DNA of 64,000 nt from Parelaphostrongylus tenuis (GCA_019055375.1 JAHQIW010000865.1:1-64000), one strand, 5' to 3'. Positions 10,750 through 23,691 are shown, counted from the first letter of the stretch. The notes: a model not told the origin generated them from the letters alone. A program made the numbers and translations.

Positions 10750-12340
10750 GCAATCTGGCAGCTTTCTCGCAATTTTCAGCTTCTTATCGCCATTGAAAGC
10801 GAGTTTGTCGTCAGTAAACGTTTGAGCATGATAGAAGAGATTACATAAGCTATGGGTAATAGAAATGACGTGAACACTTCTTCCGAAACAACGCATTTCT
10901 AGAGAGGGGAAGAAAATCCTATAACTCTTCAAACTGATCGTTTTCTAGGTCGTACCAAAAATCTACCTACAAGTTTCTTTCAGTGTCGTACATTATAAAA
11001 AGCGTGATCTCAAGTCATAATTTCAGTCAAAAAAAAAGTGAAAGCGAGTTGATGCGTTATGGCCTATCGGTGTGGTTATGTACTGAGAAGTAGAAATTTC
11101 TAGAAGAATTGGGCTTTCTTATTACTAAAACTGCGCTTCTAAGAAACTCTCCAGTACTAATCTATCCTTTCGTGGTGATAAAAAAGACTCAACTGACTGG
11201 GTCTCTACTTCGAATATTAAGCGTAGTCGTCCTCTCATTAGTAAAACGTTCTAACGGCCTTTCTAGAAATCACGCATAGTATCAAAACCTGTACTTATCA
11301 AAATACCGCGCGATCACAATATGTTAGATAAGAAAAAAGTGTTAGCTGACCTATATATTATTCGATTATGTTCGCCTTCAAAGAGATGTGGTTTGCTCGT
11401 TGAAATGAAAACAATTTTTGGGGTATCCAGACACTTTTTGATAGAATTATCCTTACAGAAGTTCTTTTTGTGATATTCCATCAATCAATAATCATGTTGT
11501 TTCTTCAGATCCTCCGTTGACCGATGAAAGAAAAATCGTTACTATAACTGTGACGTGCGTCAAAGTCAATAGGTATAGCATGCAGCGTCGCGACCGATGC
11601 ACGAAGCTTGTCCCCAACTTATTGTTCAAAGAGACAACTCTGATTGATTACGTGTTTCCAATAGTCGTCAGTGCAGCTTAGTTCTATGCCAATACGTAAT
11701 CTTCAGGTCTAACGGGTGGCGATTGGTTGCTGACAGAATCAACATCTTGTATCACAAAAAGAGTGCAGAACAGCAGCTCCGATAATGCCGTGGCTAACAC
11801 GAGACCTCGCAGAGGGTGAAACGGCGCTCAACTTTGGCCCTATTTTCAAACTTTACATCACCCAACATTAATGGACATTGTGAGTGTTTTCGTCAAGCGT
11901 GGTCACCTGACAGAAGAAAGCAGACGTTCGCAGTTTACGCCGTCCTTTTCGAAGACGAAGCAAACTTTTTCGTCTGATCTCTGGTACCACGATAAATAAA
12001 CAGGGCATTATTTGGTGGTCGTTCGTCTCCTAGTGCTGCGCAAATGCTTGCTCAGCATGACTTTTTCATACCAATTAAGCAATAATCAACTTTTGATAGT
12101 CCCTCTTTCGTTTTACACGATCAACATCACATGTCGTGCACGTTTAATTTATTCCTTCAGATCGTTTTCTTGAATGCAGTGAGTACAATTTTTCTCTGAT
12201 CAGTTGATCCTATGATTTTCGGCTCTCACAAATGTCCTCGAATTTTGGCGCATGTGATTCGACCTATAAACATGTGCTCTGAGATCTTCACCACAGGCAG
12301 GCAATCGCTTGGCTTTGTAACTGCAGGGAGCAACCTAATC
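10750..12340. other. No gene recognised
   Basis: I see no splice-bounded exon chain here. A GC-richer patch at about 11560-12010 contains fairly long open stretches in both directions but matches no family I know; it may be an old transposon relic. Confidence 0.4.
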
Positions 12341-12341
12341 C

Positions 12342-12710
12342 TTAATAAGTCTGCAGTAGTTCTTTTTTTCCGGACGGCTTAGATGCTTCAGTTAGCTTGA
12401 CATCCGAATCAAGGTGATGCGTTTGTTTGATAGCATCACTTCCACTTCGCCGTCTTTTATTTTCGTACCCTCTCTGCTTAAATGTGCTTGTTTCATTTTT
12501 ACTCATCCAATTGCGAAACCGCGTGATTCCATTGATAGCTGATATGTTTGAAAACGCGATAGCATCGGTATGGTCTATTTTATCTTTTGTGATTCCATAG
12601 TTTAGGTTCGTCACTCTGGTTATAGTGGACAACTTACCGTAAGATCTCTTAGTAATTTTTGCTTTTGGAAGATTTCGAATTCGGATAAAATGGTCTCAGT
12701 ACATTTCATA
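12342..12710 (-). CDS. Candidate terminal exon, basic Ser/Lys protein
   Basis: A minus-strand frame stays open for about 119 codons up to a TAA at 12342, starting after an ACTGAG| acceptor-like site near 12700. The composition is protein-like: KITKRSYGKLSTITRVTN near the start, a central GITRFRNWMSKNE, and a basic tail ENKRRRSGSD...KPSGKKE. It lies outside all repeats recognised here. No domain is recognised. The acceptor is weak, and an alternative start inside the frame cannot be excluded. Upstream exons of this transcript were not found. Confidence 0.45.
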
Positions 12711-13329
12711 CAGTGTCAGTTGACACCCTTAATCGCAGCCATCTATTAATGACCTTCCTGAGCAGCTTCTTGTTTGCTTTTGCTTTACATCTTCACTGAC
12801 TTGAGCTCTGTCACAGGTATTGCTCAGTCATAATGATAAAAAATTCCGTGAACAAAACAAACACCGACAAGAAAATAGTCACAATCACAGGATCGGAACA
12901 GGTGTGTGGGGCATTTTTTTCAAACGTTTTGAAAATCCGACACGATGATATGGGCAAGTAACGCTTAGCTGGCTGATCTTCAAAAAATATCGACGATTTT
13001 CTCTGGATAGATGTCGAAGTGGGACAAATGACTTGAGTTCATTTGCAGCGTAGGGCTGTCCAAAATGACAAAGACGTCCCATCGAGGGGGTAACTACTGG
13101 AAGATCAAAATATAAGGGACTGCCACAATTTTGGTAAGAACTTGAATGATTTTAAGATGGTAAGTTTAAATATGGTCCATAAAAGCCTTAGAATTACTAC
13201 GGGTACCGGTGGGATCGCCCTGGTGCTAGTAAATCGCCACTTGAGAGAAATCTCGATGGCCGGCCAGCTTTTCTATGTGCGTAGGTCTAAAAGAGTTGTG
13301 AGTGGGAGGGTTGAGTTTACGTGATAAAT

Positions 13330-15190
13330 GATGAATTGGGCTTCTGCTGTTATAGACATCATTGTGTATTACTCTTTTTGTACCTTTCCGTTTCCGGACA
13401 GAATATTTTAGAGAATTTTTCGCTGGACAAAGGTTCTACTCTAAGCGTTTATTGACTATTGGGAAGCTCAAAACTCGGAAAGTCTAAAATGAGCTTATTT
13501 TTCGGAAAAACCTTTTCACAGCGCCGTGGATCTAAAAATAAATAAGTATTCACATAGTCTCGCATTGTCGCGCTAATATCTCCTAGAAAAAACTCTTATC
13601 TTGAACTATTATTAATATTCGATAGCATAACCTTTGGAATTTACGAGTAGATTAGTATTTTAAAAGCTTTCAATAGCTTATGAAAATGCTGTAACAGAGA
13701 AAATAGATTTGCGGTTCACATTCGCGTATTTCGCTCACGGCAGAGCTCCTCTTATAAACTACTGGTAAATATTCGATGGCGGAACGTTCCGTAAATCTAC
13801 CACAGTGTTTTTTTTTTCAAAAAGACCTTCCCAGTGCTCCCCATCAGGGAAAATAAGGTTGAGCTCCGAATACGCCCTTGCATTTCTTGTTGGCTCTAAC
13901 GTGTGAGTAGCTGCGGATCGATATCGCGATCGATCTGCCGTGGGTCACGATTTACATGTGGCGAGTGACTTTTGTTATTAGATCTGTCTGTTTTCTCCAC
14001 TTCAAAAAAAAACTCTGGGTGAAATAAATGGTCTCGATAGTTCATGATTTCCTATAAATGTTCATATGTTCTTCACCATAGGTTTAGGCGTAGCCTTGAG
14101 TTTAGCAACGACTTCTTTGGCAATATATCAAATGAAAATCGAAACCAAGCCAACAAGACTGTGAATAAAGTTTATTCTAGAAATTATGGTACAAAAAACT
14201 AAATTTCTCAACGATACGAAAAGAATAACGAAAAGAGTAACGGAAATTCTTGCATAAATAGCGTAATCTGCACGACAATGCGTAACGTGTGTGAGAGAAA
14301 CTTTGAATCTTTCTACTATACCATTGTAAAAAAGCTTCTTTAGAACTCGAGTATATTTTGAAATCTCCGAGACTTACGCTATCGAACAATCATTAGAAAT
14401 TTAAGGGAAAAGCTCTGCCTTGCGAAAAATACGTTTGACAATGCGCATCGTATGTGAACACAATTTCATTAGACCTGCTACAGCTCTGTAAAGGCTTTTC
14501 AAGAAGCAGGCACATCTTTAATTTTGAAATTCAAGCTTTCGGATAACTATTAATTGTCTAGTGGAGAGTCTTTGTCCAACAAAGAAGGTCCTATCAAACA
14601 CCGTACTCAATAGAAGAAAAGTACTTTTTTTACTTTCTATGATCATTTTCACTTATAGATTGCTGAATACTACCCAGATTTACTCTCCAATTATTCAAAC
14701 TCTTCTGGTACATTTTCTTATGAAACCATCATTACGCCACGGAGAGCGGAACGGGCGAAACTGTGCTCTGCCACTAACGTATGTCATGATCCACGTGCAT
14801 TACGTTTTCTACTACATGTTATTTTGCCAGACATTTTTCAAAGTCTATTCGGAAAATTCTGCACCAAGGGAGTTTACATAATGAAGGAAAAGTTACATAA
14901 GCAAAAAGGTTATCTCGCTCACTCAAGCTAGCATATAGCGCAATGTTGTTCCTTAAAGTATGGTTGACTTGAATTCAAACACACCAACATCACTATATTT
15001 AGGTCACTGGGGCATCCGAGCCATGTCATTTTGCTCATGAAGTTGAACTTTTTACACCGTCAGTAGGTTTGGAAGTTGTCGACTGGGATTTAGTGAAGAG
15101 ATTCACTGAGTGAGTAATTGTTAAGAATCGAGAAAAAGCACAAAAACTCATAAAAATTTGAAACTGTGTAATGTCACTGTCAAAACTAAT
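13330..15190. other. No gene recognised
   Basis: AT-rich sequence without convincing exons. It includes diverged low-copy sequence; the open frames at 14177-14389 and 14561-14881 are not bounded by good splice sites and have intron-like composition. Confidence 0.4.
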
Positions 15191-15202
15191 AGTACAACAT
15201 TA

Positions 15203-15485
15203 ACATGTGGCGCAGTGGTTAGAAGTGCTCTGGACTGCACATGGCCGATACTTCGATCTCGCACTCAAAACTCTCCATAACATCCAGTTCTCCAGCGTCG
15301 GTAAGTTGGCATAAGACTCGTCTGGTAGAGTGAGCAGCACTAACTCGATACAGCGGCATTTCACGGTGAGTCGTTTTAAAAGCCGAGTATGCATTCATTC
15401 ACCTCAAAGAAGCCAAAATTGAAGGCGAATTCATGGCGCATCTCCTAGATAGTGATCAACGTCGAGAGCTTCATCTTTTGCCCTT
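15203..15485 (+). repeat. SINE family B, copy 1
   Basis: Starts with a tRNA-like head: GTGGCGCAGTGGTTAGAAGT (A box) and, about 40 bp on, CTTCGATCTCGCACTC (degenerate B box). The body with GGTAGAGTGAGCAGCACTAA and the tail GAATTCATGGCGCATCTCC...CAACGTCGAGAGCTTCAT recur at 20.6, 40.5 and 53.0 kb in the same orientation. Confidence 0.75.
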
Positions 15486-15557
15486 CAATGTAATACCATA
15501 CATACTGTTGCTTTTTGAACGACTATGCTTTCATTTTAGCACTTTATTTATCCAACA

Positions 15558-15795
15558 TCGCAGTGTTTTTTTCACTGCACGGATCCCAGTACTTCTAGCA
15601 TTCAATTCGATTTTCGTCTTACACTTAAACGGCGTAGGATACTGGTTGAGCGATTCTGCTTGCAATATTGAGGATAGCCTTGCTTTTGGCGTTCCATTAG
15701 ACGTTGTGGTTGACTGCCGGAGAGAAGTGGGGGTAGAGCTTGGCTCTACTCGCGCCGTGACTAACATTACAACCACTCGGCCACGGCGCACCCCT
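15558..15795 (-). repeat. SINE family A, copy 4
   Basis: Reverse copy: CGGATCCCAGTACTTCTAGC at the 3' end, through TTGAGGATAGCCTTGCTTTT, to the tRNA-like head complement CACTCGGCCACGGCGC at about 15775-15790. Confidence 0.8.
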
Positions 15796-15849
15796 TTTTC
15801 ACGACTTTACATGATTCGTTAATTGATTTATTGGAGTGATCCCAGCATT

Positions 15850-17290
15850 TCTTGCATCAACTTCGTTTCCGCATTCATAGTCTTCATCTCAAAGGTCTTC
15901 GAACATGCCGTATGTTCTTTTGACTGCTGCCTTAGGTGTCATCTTTTTGTGACTTCCTAAAATACTGTTGGTTTTGAGCTTTTTGAAATATTAAAGATGC
16001 CAAAATAGGGATATTACAAGTTGATGCTTAGACGATAGCGTTAAGGAAGGGGGTCGAATCAGCGCCTCGCTTTCACCTTGCTTCCTTATACATTGAATCA
16101 CTAATCACTGCGCTACCATGCCTATTGTATACAATAATGAAATGACTCAAACTCACTTATTAGGGGTTTTGAGATATCTACATAACTTACCATATTTCAA
16201 GATTATTGCAAGCCAAAGAAAGGAACCAAAAGACTATAGAGGTACAGCGAATTGAAAAAGGAACAACCGAGCAGAGCAAAAAGGTTGGCTATCTGAAACA
16301 AATAAGATCTAGCTCTTACCGAACCGAGAAGAATTACTTAACATATACTTAAGTAGGCGAACGATTCTGAAAAGTCTTTTGTTGAATCATGGCAATTTCA
16401 CAATTTGGTCCTCTGAAGACGGCTTGCGATCCTATGAATGTACGCACGCTTTTTCGAATTTGTCATCGAACAAGGCTTTTTCCCTAAACCTTTAGTGTTT
16501 ACTCGTTAGCTCGAAAAGAGGCGATTTCATTGTTTTGTTTCGTTTTGAAATTTCTTCCTTGGTGCGCCGTATAAACCAGAAAAAAGTACGTTTTTCTCTC
16601 GAAGGCCTTCGTATGGCTTTTCATTAGAGTATTAGTAACCAGTCAATAGCTTAGATTTTGGCGATTTCTATAATTTGTTTGGTTTTCAAGAGAGTTTCAT
16701 AAAACACCGTAAAAGGAAAAAGAGGATGACGCCTCACAACCGAAGTAGTTAGCCAATCGCCTGAATTTTATGGTGATTTTATCTGGAAAAATAAGGTGAA
16801 AATATGGAGATAGCACCTATAAAGCGATAGAGAGATGCTTATTCTAATATTCTGATGCGAGAAGCCCAGAGTTTTTTCGAGACAAAGAAAAGATATCTGA
16901 ATAGTAGCAAAAATCGCTCTCTCTCTCGAAGCAGCAGTTAAAATCGCTGAGCGCAGCGCGAATCTAGTAGCGCACATACTTTGCTATTCATTTGCTCTTT
17001 TTTTATCCACTTCCAAAGAATTTCTAGATTTTTTTTATATTGCATCACAGTGAGATCTTTTCTGCACGTTCACATCCTTTCGAAGTGTACACGTTCAAGC
17101 AAGAAGCATGATCATTCTTTTGAAATTGAAGCATTCTATGAAAACCATCTCAAAAAGCAAATCCAATTTTGGATTCACCGTTTTTGAAGCATTCGATTAA
17201 TTGTGATTCGATGCAAATCAAGCACAGGTTTTAGCTACTCAAATATTGTACAAGAAGAATGAAACGTAATCTCATTATGGTGGCCACAGC
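15850..17290. other. No gene recognised
   Basis: AT-rich, no exon chain seen on either strand. Open frames at 16768-16977 (-) and 16981-17187 (+) lack usable splice context and look non-coding. Confidence 0.35.
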
Positions 17291-17407
17291 GCAATATCAG
17301 TGCCTTCTAAAAAGCCAAAAGCACTGTTGAAATTGCCGCGATTTGCGAAATCAACATTCATCAACAATATGATGAAAAAGCAACAAAGAGGGTTTTGCCA
17401 TTATAAT

Positions 17408-17630
17408 TTTTTTACTCTGCGGATCCCAGTACTTCTAGCTTTCAACTCGCTTACTCCTCTTCTTCAGCGTCACAGAATACTAGCGGAGCAAGTCCTTTGC
17501 AATTTCGAGGAGAGCCTGGTCGTGGTGTTCTATGGGACGCTCGTTGTTGACTGCCGGAGAGAGTTGGGGGTGGAGCTCGGCACCACGCGCGCCGCGACGA
17601 GCATCACAACTCCTCAGCCACGGCGCTCCA
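17408..17630 (-). repeat. SINE family A, copy 5
   Basis: Reverse copy from CTGCGGATCCCAGTACTTCT to CATCACAACTCCTCAGCCAC and GGCGCTCC. It retains the best-preserved central GGAGAGAGTTGGGGGTGGAG block. Confidence 0.8.
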
Positions 17631-18199
17631 CGAAAGCTGTTTCACATTGCAAATTATAGAATACTGTAGATATTGAACTAACCAGGTAAAAGTCAGGTTA
17701 TTGCTGAAGCGCTGTCGAAATTTCTTTCTCAACCAACCGGAATGGCCATGAACATCTCCACAATACCAAATAATAAGCCGGCACGGCTAGTGGTTAAGGT
17801 TCGTTGCTCAAATCAATCAATACACCAAAAAATAGATTTAACAGATCACAGATTCTTTTGTATCAGAAATAGGGAGAGAAAAATGAGCTGTCGTTCATCA
17901 GTATTACGGACACAAGGAAGTTTATTAATTGTCTGGATTCTAATATCACTTGAACTTTGGCTATCAGTTTACTGTGGACTTAATTGAGGTTTTTGATATT
18001 CATTTTCAACTCATACATCATACTGAAGTGTTTCATGAAGTAGAATGTCATTTTGTATAACTCGTAATGGATATGTGAAGAATTTGTTATTAGGAAGAAC
18101 TGAAAAAGCTGTTATTGATAAAGCAGCCACACCGTACTGTAGCTTGCAATTCAGTCCCATTCTTTGCCAAAAACATGAATCACTACCGGCTGCTTGAAG

Positions 18200-18406
18200 G
18201 TTTGTCCGACAGAGCGTATACGTACTCCATCGGCTCCACTGCTGACAATGGAGGCAATAGAGAACGCATTTCACGATGATGCACACTATATCACCGAAAC
18301 CGAAGTCGTCCGCGCGCAGACGCAACTCTTCAGGAAGAAAGTGCAAGTTCGTATTTCCGAAGTCCTCCTACAGAACTATCGTAATAGCTCTCACTCTCGT
18401 AGTTAG
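18200..18406 (+). CDS. Candidate exon or relic, unknown
   Basis: A CTTGAAG acceptor-like site starts an open frame whose codons are less AT-rich than the surroundings (PSAPLLTMEAIENAFHDDAH, then YITETEVVRAQTQLF). Possible donors occur at AAA|GTGCAA. A minus-strand frame overlaps (18011-18346), so strand is not certain. It may be a real exon or an old retroelement fragment. No family is assigned. Confidence 0.3.
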   Translation, partial: VCPTERIRTPSAPLLTMEAIENAFHDDAHYITETEVVRAQTQLFRKKVQVRISEVLLQNYRNSSHSRS

Positions 18407-18849
18407 TTTCAACTTCTAGGAAAGGTTAACCAATTTTATACAACCACTTTTCGAAGGTGAAGTTCTAAGGTAAAAAAGTGCTGTTATTCTGCTGTTTGAG
18501 AGCTATCGATAAATATACGATGGAACTCGTTAGCACTAGTGCGGAATTGCAGAGTAGGTTCTGCTCGGTGCGAACGTAAAGAAGAACGTATCTTCTTTTG
18601 AGTATTTTGCTGTATGATTGTAAACGAAGCTCAAAGACTTACAGATTAGGAATTTTTTAACCAGCGCTTGATAATATTTATAGAGTGGTTAGAAAAATTT
18701 GAGGTCCATAATTAGCATTTTGAACTAATGTCAATACAATTATTAGTTTTTCAGAAGAAAAAAACCAATCAACTAAGGTCGGTTCTTATTCACCGTAAAC
18801 GTTGGCGCTGATTTTCTACTTGATGTCGAGAACTTCTCCCAAAATAGCA

Positions 18850-19075
18850 CGCCCTGCCGATTCAGAAATCCGAGGGCATAGTTCTGCGAGCAGGGAACTT
18901 GGACATACGTTGAGTTGCCAGATCATCGCCGCGAGGGGGCAGTAGGTGTGTATTTCCCGTAGTGGACCAAGGACCCATCTCCAACGATAATCGACTTGAG
19001 AAGGTCTTGGCTGCTCGATCGCAGCAGAATACTTTACAAGTGCTTGCGGACATCACCTCGCGGTAACCCATTTCA
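18850..19075 (+). pseudogene. LINE-like endonuclease relic
   Basis: The + strand has a GC-richer stretch with GPISNDNRLEKVLAARSQQN and, after it, TLQVLADITSR. This order (G.is..N..RL..vLa....l.v..T) resembles the endonuclease of RTE-type LINEs, where GDNG.RL is followed by the LxVxNTxF block. Stops interrupt it, so it is dead. The match is by pattern only and short. Confidence 0.3.
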
Positions 19076-19633
19076 TTCAGATGGCGCGCAATAATTACCA
19101 GGAATCACTAGGACATACTGCAACATGCCACAGTTTTTTGGCAGTGAGATAAAAGTGAACAAAGCATTTCTGTAAAAAAATTGTGGGGCACGAATAAACA
19201 TTTTACCCGTACCTGTTACTTACTGGACTAACCATAAAGGTGTAATGAATCGTTAAAGCATAAAATGGCGGAGTAGGTTTGGAATGAGTCACAATGTCGC
19301 TTCTTCAACAATATTACGAAATTTTCTTGCCCTCTACAGGAGCGAAAACAAAAATGTGCGGCACGAAGTCGAACGAGGCCTAACTTCCCTAAGTGTCCGC
19401 CTGTCCCCGAATCACGATCGTACGGACCATGTGCCATGTCAGAGGAATTTTCTGTTGGATCATCAGAAGACACCAGCTCATAATACTATGAAAATAACTT
19501 TTTCTCTTTAACATTTGTATTTCAAGTGTAGAATAAAAATTGAGTCAGAAATTCTTACATATCAGCTTTTTTTGCATTTACAGTTTATAAGCGTAAAACC
19601 AATCACTACTATCATCCGGCTGCATAATTTCAG

Positions 19634-19718
19634 CATCATATCTTCCCAAAAGAGTATTTGGTAGACACGAAACTGTTTGAAAATTACTATGTTTGGAAAG
19701 AAAGTTTGGGACACATTA
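19634..19718 (+). CDS. Candidate exon, unknown
   Basis: A strong TAATTTCAG acceptor and a strong ATTA|GTAAGC donor bound 28 open codons plus one base (HHIFPKEYLVDTKLFENYY, then VWKESLGHI). The aromatic, charged composition is protein-like and does not belong to the mariner relic that begins about 140 bases downstream. No partner exons were found nearby, so it could be a surviving exon of a decayed gene. Confidence 0.35.
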
Positions 19719-19849
19719 GTAAGCATGAGATAATCCCTACGCATATCATGGCAATATTACAGTTTCTTATGTGGAATTTTCTCAACGAAGGTATTACTCA
19801 TCTTTATTTTTACTTTGTTACAAGCCTACGCCATGTCCAGCGTCAACCG

Positions 19850-20170
19850 AAAGCACGTTTTGATGCAGTAAGACAGTGGCAGACCGTACACCGCCAAAAA
19901 TACGAAAGATAACTTTGATGAATTGGATGAAGTCGAAGTTCTGCCGCATTTCGCCTGCAGTTAAGATTGCACTCCATCCGACTTTGGCCTTTTCCGATCA
20001 ATGTAACACTTTCTAAAGGGACGCCAATTTGAAGTTCAATGGAAATGAAGAAGCCTCTCAAGAGTTCTTTGATTTGAAGTCGAAAAAAGGGCACCTTGAC
20101 CAGATCCGAAACTTGGAGAAGCGACAGCAGAAAGTCGTAGAAAACGGTGGCCTTTATTTTAGAGAATAGT
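19850..20170 (+). pseudogene. Mariner transposase C-terminal half
   Basis: Consecutive frames give VLMQ*DSGRPYTAKNTKD (second catalytic Asp region, normally QDNARPHTA), FDELDEVEVLPHFACS, TPSDFGLFRSM (third Asp region and HLFRSL motif), HFLKGRQFE, and finally LEKRQQKVVENGGLYFRE with a stop. Several stops and frameshifts make it inactive. No terminal inverted repeats were identified. It differs in sequence from the other mariner relics here, so it is a separate lineage. Confidence 0.65.
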
Positions 20171-20357
20171 TATCATTGCTTTTGCTCGGGATTCGTGAAA
20201 GATTGTTCAGCTTCTTACAGGTGCCACAGAATTTTGTGTCCAACTTAATATGTCAAACGAAATCTGTCCTGTCCTACATAAAAAGTACCACACATGTCAA
20301 CCTTATTTGGCTTATTGTTGGCTTCTACCACACTTTTTGGATATGATTGTACTAACC

Positions 20358-20580
20358 TTTCGTTTCGACTGCTTCTAAGACCATGCTCAAATTTCAGTAT
20401 GCTTGATGGTTATTTTTGTGCCATCCATGTGGTCTGTTGTGGGCGCTTCTAGAGTGCAATACACGTGCTTCGACCTTGCGGCTTCAATGCTGCAGTGCCC
20501 TATAGCAGACCACATGCATGGCTCATAAATGATGATGAGGCATATCGAAAGAGTTTACCTTGCATTAGCAGAGGGCAACG
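20358..20580 (-). mobile_element. Hammerhead family 1 element H1
   Basis: Shows the family 1 arm (CTTTCGTTTCGACTGCTTCT..AGACCATGCTCAAATTTCAG), then CCATGTGGTCTG, a decayed hammerhead on the minus strand, and a switch into the opposite orientation (CAGACCACATGCATGGCTCA). It is therefore an inverted partial dimer like H6 but shorter and more diverged. Confidence 0.6.
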
Positions 20581-20625
20581 TCTGGACAATTTTATGCGTT
20601 TATGCCGTTTATGATGTCACAACGC

Positions 20626-20905
20626 GTGTGACTCAGTGGCAATGGTGCTCTGTGCAGCGCACAAGATCGATAGTTTGATCTCGCGCTCATGGCTCACCAA
20701 ACCTTCCGACCCTGAGGTAGGTGACCTGGTAGCAGACTTTCTGGGTATGGTAGTACTACTGACTTGATACATCGGTAGACCTCTGTGAATCATTGTAATG
20801 GCCAGAAAGTCATTCGGTACCTCCGACGGTGCTTGATAAAGTCAAATGCATGGTCCATCTTTCAGGGGCTGACCAACGTCGAGAGCTTTATTTTTATCCT
20901 TTTAT
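20626..20905 (+). repeat. SINE family B, copy 2
   Basis: Head GTGACTCAGTGGCAATGGTG, then GTTTGATCTCGCGCTCATGG, body with GTGACCTGGTAGCAGACTTT, and tail CATGGTCCATCTTTCAGGG...CCAACGTCGAGAGCTTTAT, aligned with the copy at 15.2 kb. Confidence 0.75.
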
Positions 20906-21822
20906 GTAGTTAGACTCGCGGTCAATCATGCAATCTTGTAACTGAATTTTCACTACTGGTCAAAGCAGCGTGCTTATCATAACATTGGACAAGTTTTTCC
21001 ACTATGATTTTCTTCCTGCTATGCAATTCTACAAAATTGCCTGCCATTAATGTTTTTCTTAACGACGAAAATGCTTATAAAGCACAACCAGAAGAATGTA
21101 TTCTCAATCCCTCTTGATTTTCATCGATTATCGCACTAAAAATTACGACTTCCGTAAGTAACGTCAAAAAGCATTATCTACGAGTGCCATGAGTAAATAC
21201 TATATTCGTTGATATGCAGTCGCCAGCTAAATACTCAGATAACCTTCCAGTATAACTTGTCAAAGTTAATTATAAATCGGTAATTGATGGAATAGGAGCG
21301 GGTATGGCTTGCATACCTGTCAACTCCTCATTGGCGTATTAAATGCTGGTCGAGCTCGGTTACCATTGGTGTAGCAATAAGCCGTGACAGCATTAAGAGA
21401 TTGTTATATCTTGTTACTTTGACAGGAACAACAATATAATAAATCAATATCAGGGAATTCATAAGCCACTTTTCGTTCAATAAGTGATGACAGTGATTTT
21501 GTCAAGAAAGAACCAAATATTATCTCAATACCATTGCTATTTATCTTAGATTGTCTGCAGATGAACATAGATCGTGTGCTAGAGGTGCCCCACTAGTGAA
21601 GTGTTCTTTAGTTTGACCATCGTACCCACGGTCAAATAAGCCTTTTCACCTCTTATCCCAAAATCGCTTGGGTAAAAGAGGGTGGAACACTAAATCAGTG
21701 CATTGGTAGGCAAAACTGCATCAACGAAATATATAATTATTGTTTTTACGTCAGCGGATACATTCGTGGAGCGGTGCCGTTTTTTTTATACTGAATAGTT
21801 TGTTATATTCCCGGATGAATTA

Positions 21823-22730
21823 TCATATCTTTTCATGGGTTTTCTCACTAGAGCAATAAACACCAAATTTCTGAACCAGAAGTAATCAAAAGTGCTTAGC
21901 AACACTATTCAAAATATGCACCGTCAACTTGAACACATTATCGTCATCTTTTAGACAACAAATCATTACCGCATTATGCGGACTTTTCTGAGCTTTCTTT
22001 TGGTACCAGATTTTCCCATACATGCCGCATCATAATCATTAACGAGGGCTTTATCGAGATTTGCTGCTTTACGAGTAAATTGGGATGCGATATGCAAGGC
22101 CGCCTTTATAATCATCAACCGTGCAAAGTCTCAAAGATATTTGCCCAGCCAAGTAGCGTTTTGGCTCTTTTCTGAGTTTCGTGTCTGCGACACCAACTTG
22201 AAGGATCAGCTGCGCTCCGGACGTCCACAGAGTGTTGATTGAGAAGCCATCAATGGAGGTTCTGGCTGTGGTCATGCGAAAATCAGCAAAATTTTCAAGG
22301 CAGCAGGCAAGAAGTGGAAGAAGAGTCGATGGAGTCCTTACAAGCTCAGTGAAGCGCAAATGCGCAAATGCAACGACACCGCTCAAAAATGTTCAGTCGT
22401 CATCATTCCCAAACTGGTGGAAATGGGATGGGAACTGCTGGATCATATGCCGTATAGTCCTGACTTGTTACCTTGTTGCTATCCCTGAGCCTGGAGCACC
22501 TTCTGAGCAAGAAGTCTCGAGACATCAATCATTTGCGTCGAGGACCGACAACTATCTTTGAGTACAAGGATGACGATCTATGAGCGCGATTTGATTAGAT
22601 GCCTGAAAGATGACAGAAATATGTTCAGACTCATGGTGCATACTTTGAGTTTTGATAGGCAATTTTGACAATTTCTGGTTAATAAATTTGATGCTTATTG
22701 CTCTAGTGCCAAAATTATGAGAACGCCTAT
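21823..22730 (+). mobile_element. Internally deleted mariner with TIRs
   Basis: About 908 bp. The left end (21823 on, CACTAGAGCAATAAACACCA) and the reverse complement of the right end (CACTAGAGCAATAAGCATCA) form imperfect inverted repeats of about 60-70 bp, next to TA dinucleotides. Inside are transposase pieces in order: LRSGRPQSVD, KKWKKSRWSPYKLSEAQMRK, then directly KLVEMGWELLDHMPYSPDLL, then the C-terminus MPER*QKYVQTHGAYFEF. The segment between the YKLSEAQM linker and the last Asp motif is missing, so most of the catalytic domain is deleted. Stops are also present. Confidence 0.75.
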
Positions 22731-23075
22731 TATTATGTTTATAAAACTGTTTATAATAGAGATTTCAAACGGTCCCATCTACAGCAATTGACGTTGTAAT
22801 TGGTTACACCAAAGAAAAAACTTCTGTAATATTCGGCAAATTCGATTCGGATCGCATCATTATAGAGAAAGCGAAGGCAAAAGAATGACTCTGAGTATAC
22901 AAATTCAGAACGAGAGTAATCATTTTGTGTTAAATTTTTGCTTGTTAACACATCATGAGCCATTAATAATAGCACACTAGCTAAGGAATAATGCTGGTTA
23001 AGAACATTCTCTATCGATTTTGTATACAGCCGAGCGGGCATCTCTTAAATATTCATTGATTCGTTACAAGAGAGT

Positions 23076-23160
23076 GTTGGGGATAAGAATCGAACCCACT
23101 TCGTGCTTAACAGCTTGCCTTGTGATGTGCCTTGTTGCACACCTTCAACCTTTAGCATCT
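23076..23160 (-). other. tRNA-like relic
   Basis: The minus strand carries GTGGGTTCGATTCTTATCCC, a near-perfect B box with T-arm, preceded by a loosely folded 60 bp. No A box or acceptor pairing is convincing. Probably a tRNA pseudogene or SINE head. Confidence 0.3.
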
Positions 23161-23611
23161 GATTGATCTTATTTCAAAGACGGGCTAAATATAGCCACAA
23201 GAATGCTGAAACACAATTCATATTTGTTCCTTATATTTTGATCGCGGGCCCTAGCAGCCACTGAGTCTTTCTGGGGCAGAGCGAGAGTCTCGATGGGGGC
23301 GATGGGGCCATGCTAGCGGATACTTCTCCGAAAAGGTATATGAGGGTTCGAGTTCATGGAATAAAAGCATCAGATTCCTAGTTCTGCTCATATCTCAGTA
23401 TTCATGAGGTACACTTCGCTCTTCTCATTAGAATCGATAATACTTTACACATGTTAATTAACTCTCCAAACAATGGCTTTATTTTTTATTAATTTTAGAT
23501 GTTTGCGCAAATGAAGAGTCGTTCGAAATTTTCAGTTACTGGGCTAGCTATGCATTCAACTGAGGATGTAACATCGTAGAAGCATCTTTACTTTCGAATG
23601 TTTATATAGAC

Positions 23612-23657
23612 TGCTCAGAATAGTAATAATCTGATGGCCTGATATTATTATTCTGAG
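23612..23657. repeat. Isolated near-perfect hairpin
   Basis: GCTCAGAATAGTAATAAT and ATTATTATTCTGAGC are complementary over about 17 bases with one bulge and enclose CTGATGGCCTGAT. It lies immediately left of hammerhead family 2 element b. Confidence 0.6.
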
Positions 23658-23691
23658 CTTTTATATGAGGTCACGCACTTATATACTGCTA

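Noticed and set aside
15433..15822. 129-codon + strand frame with RIPVLLAFNS motif
   Set aside because: That motif appears in the translation of every antisense SINE A copy (5.6, 17.3 and 15.6 kb), so it is repeat sequence and not a conserved protein.
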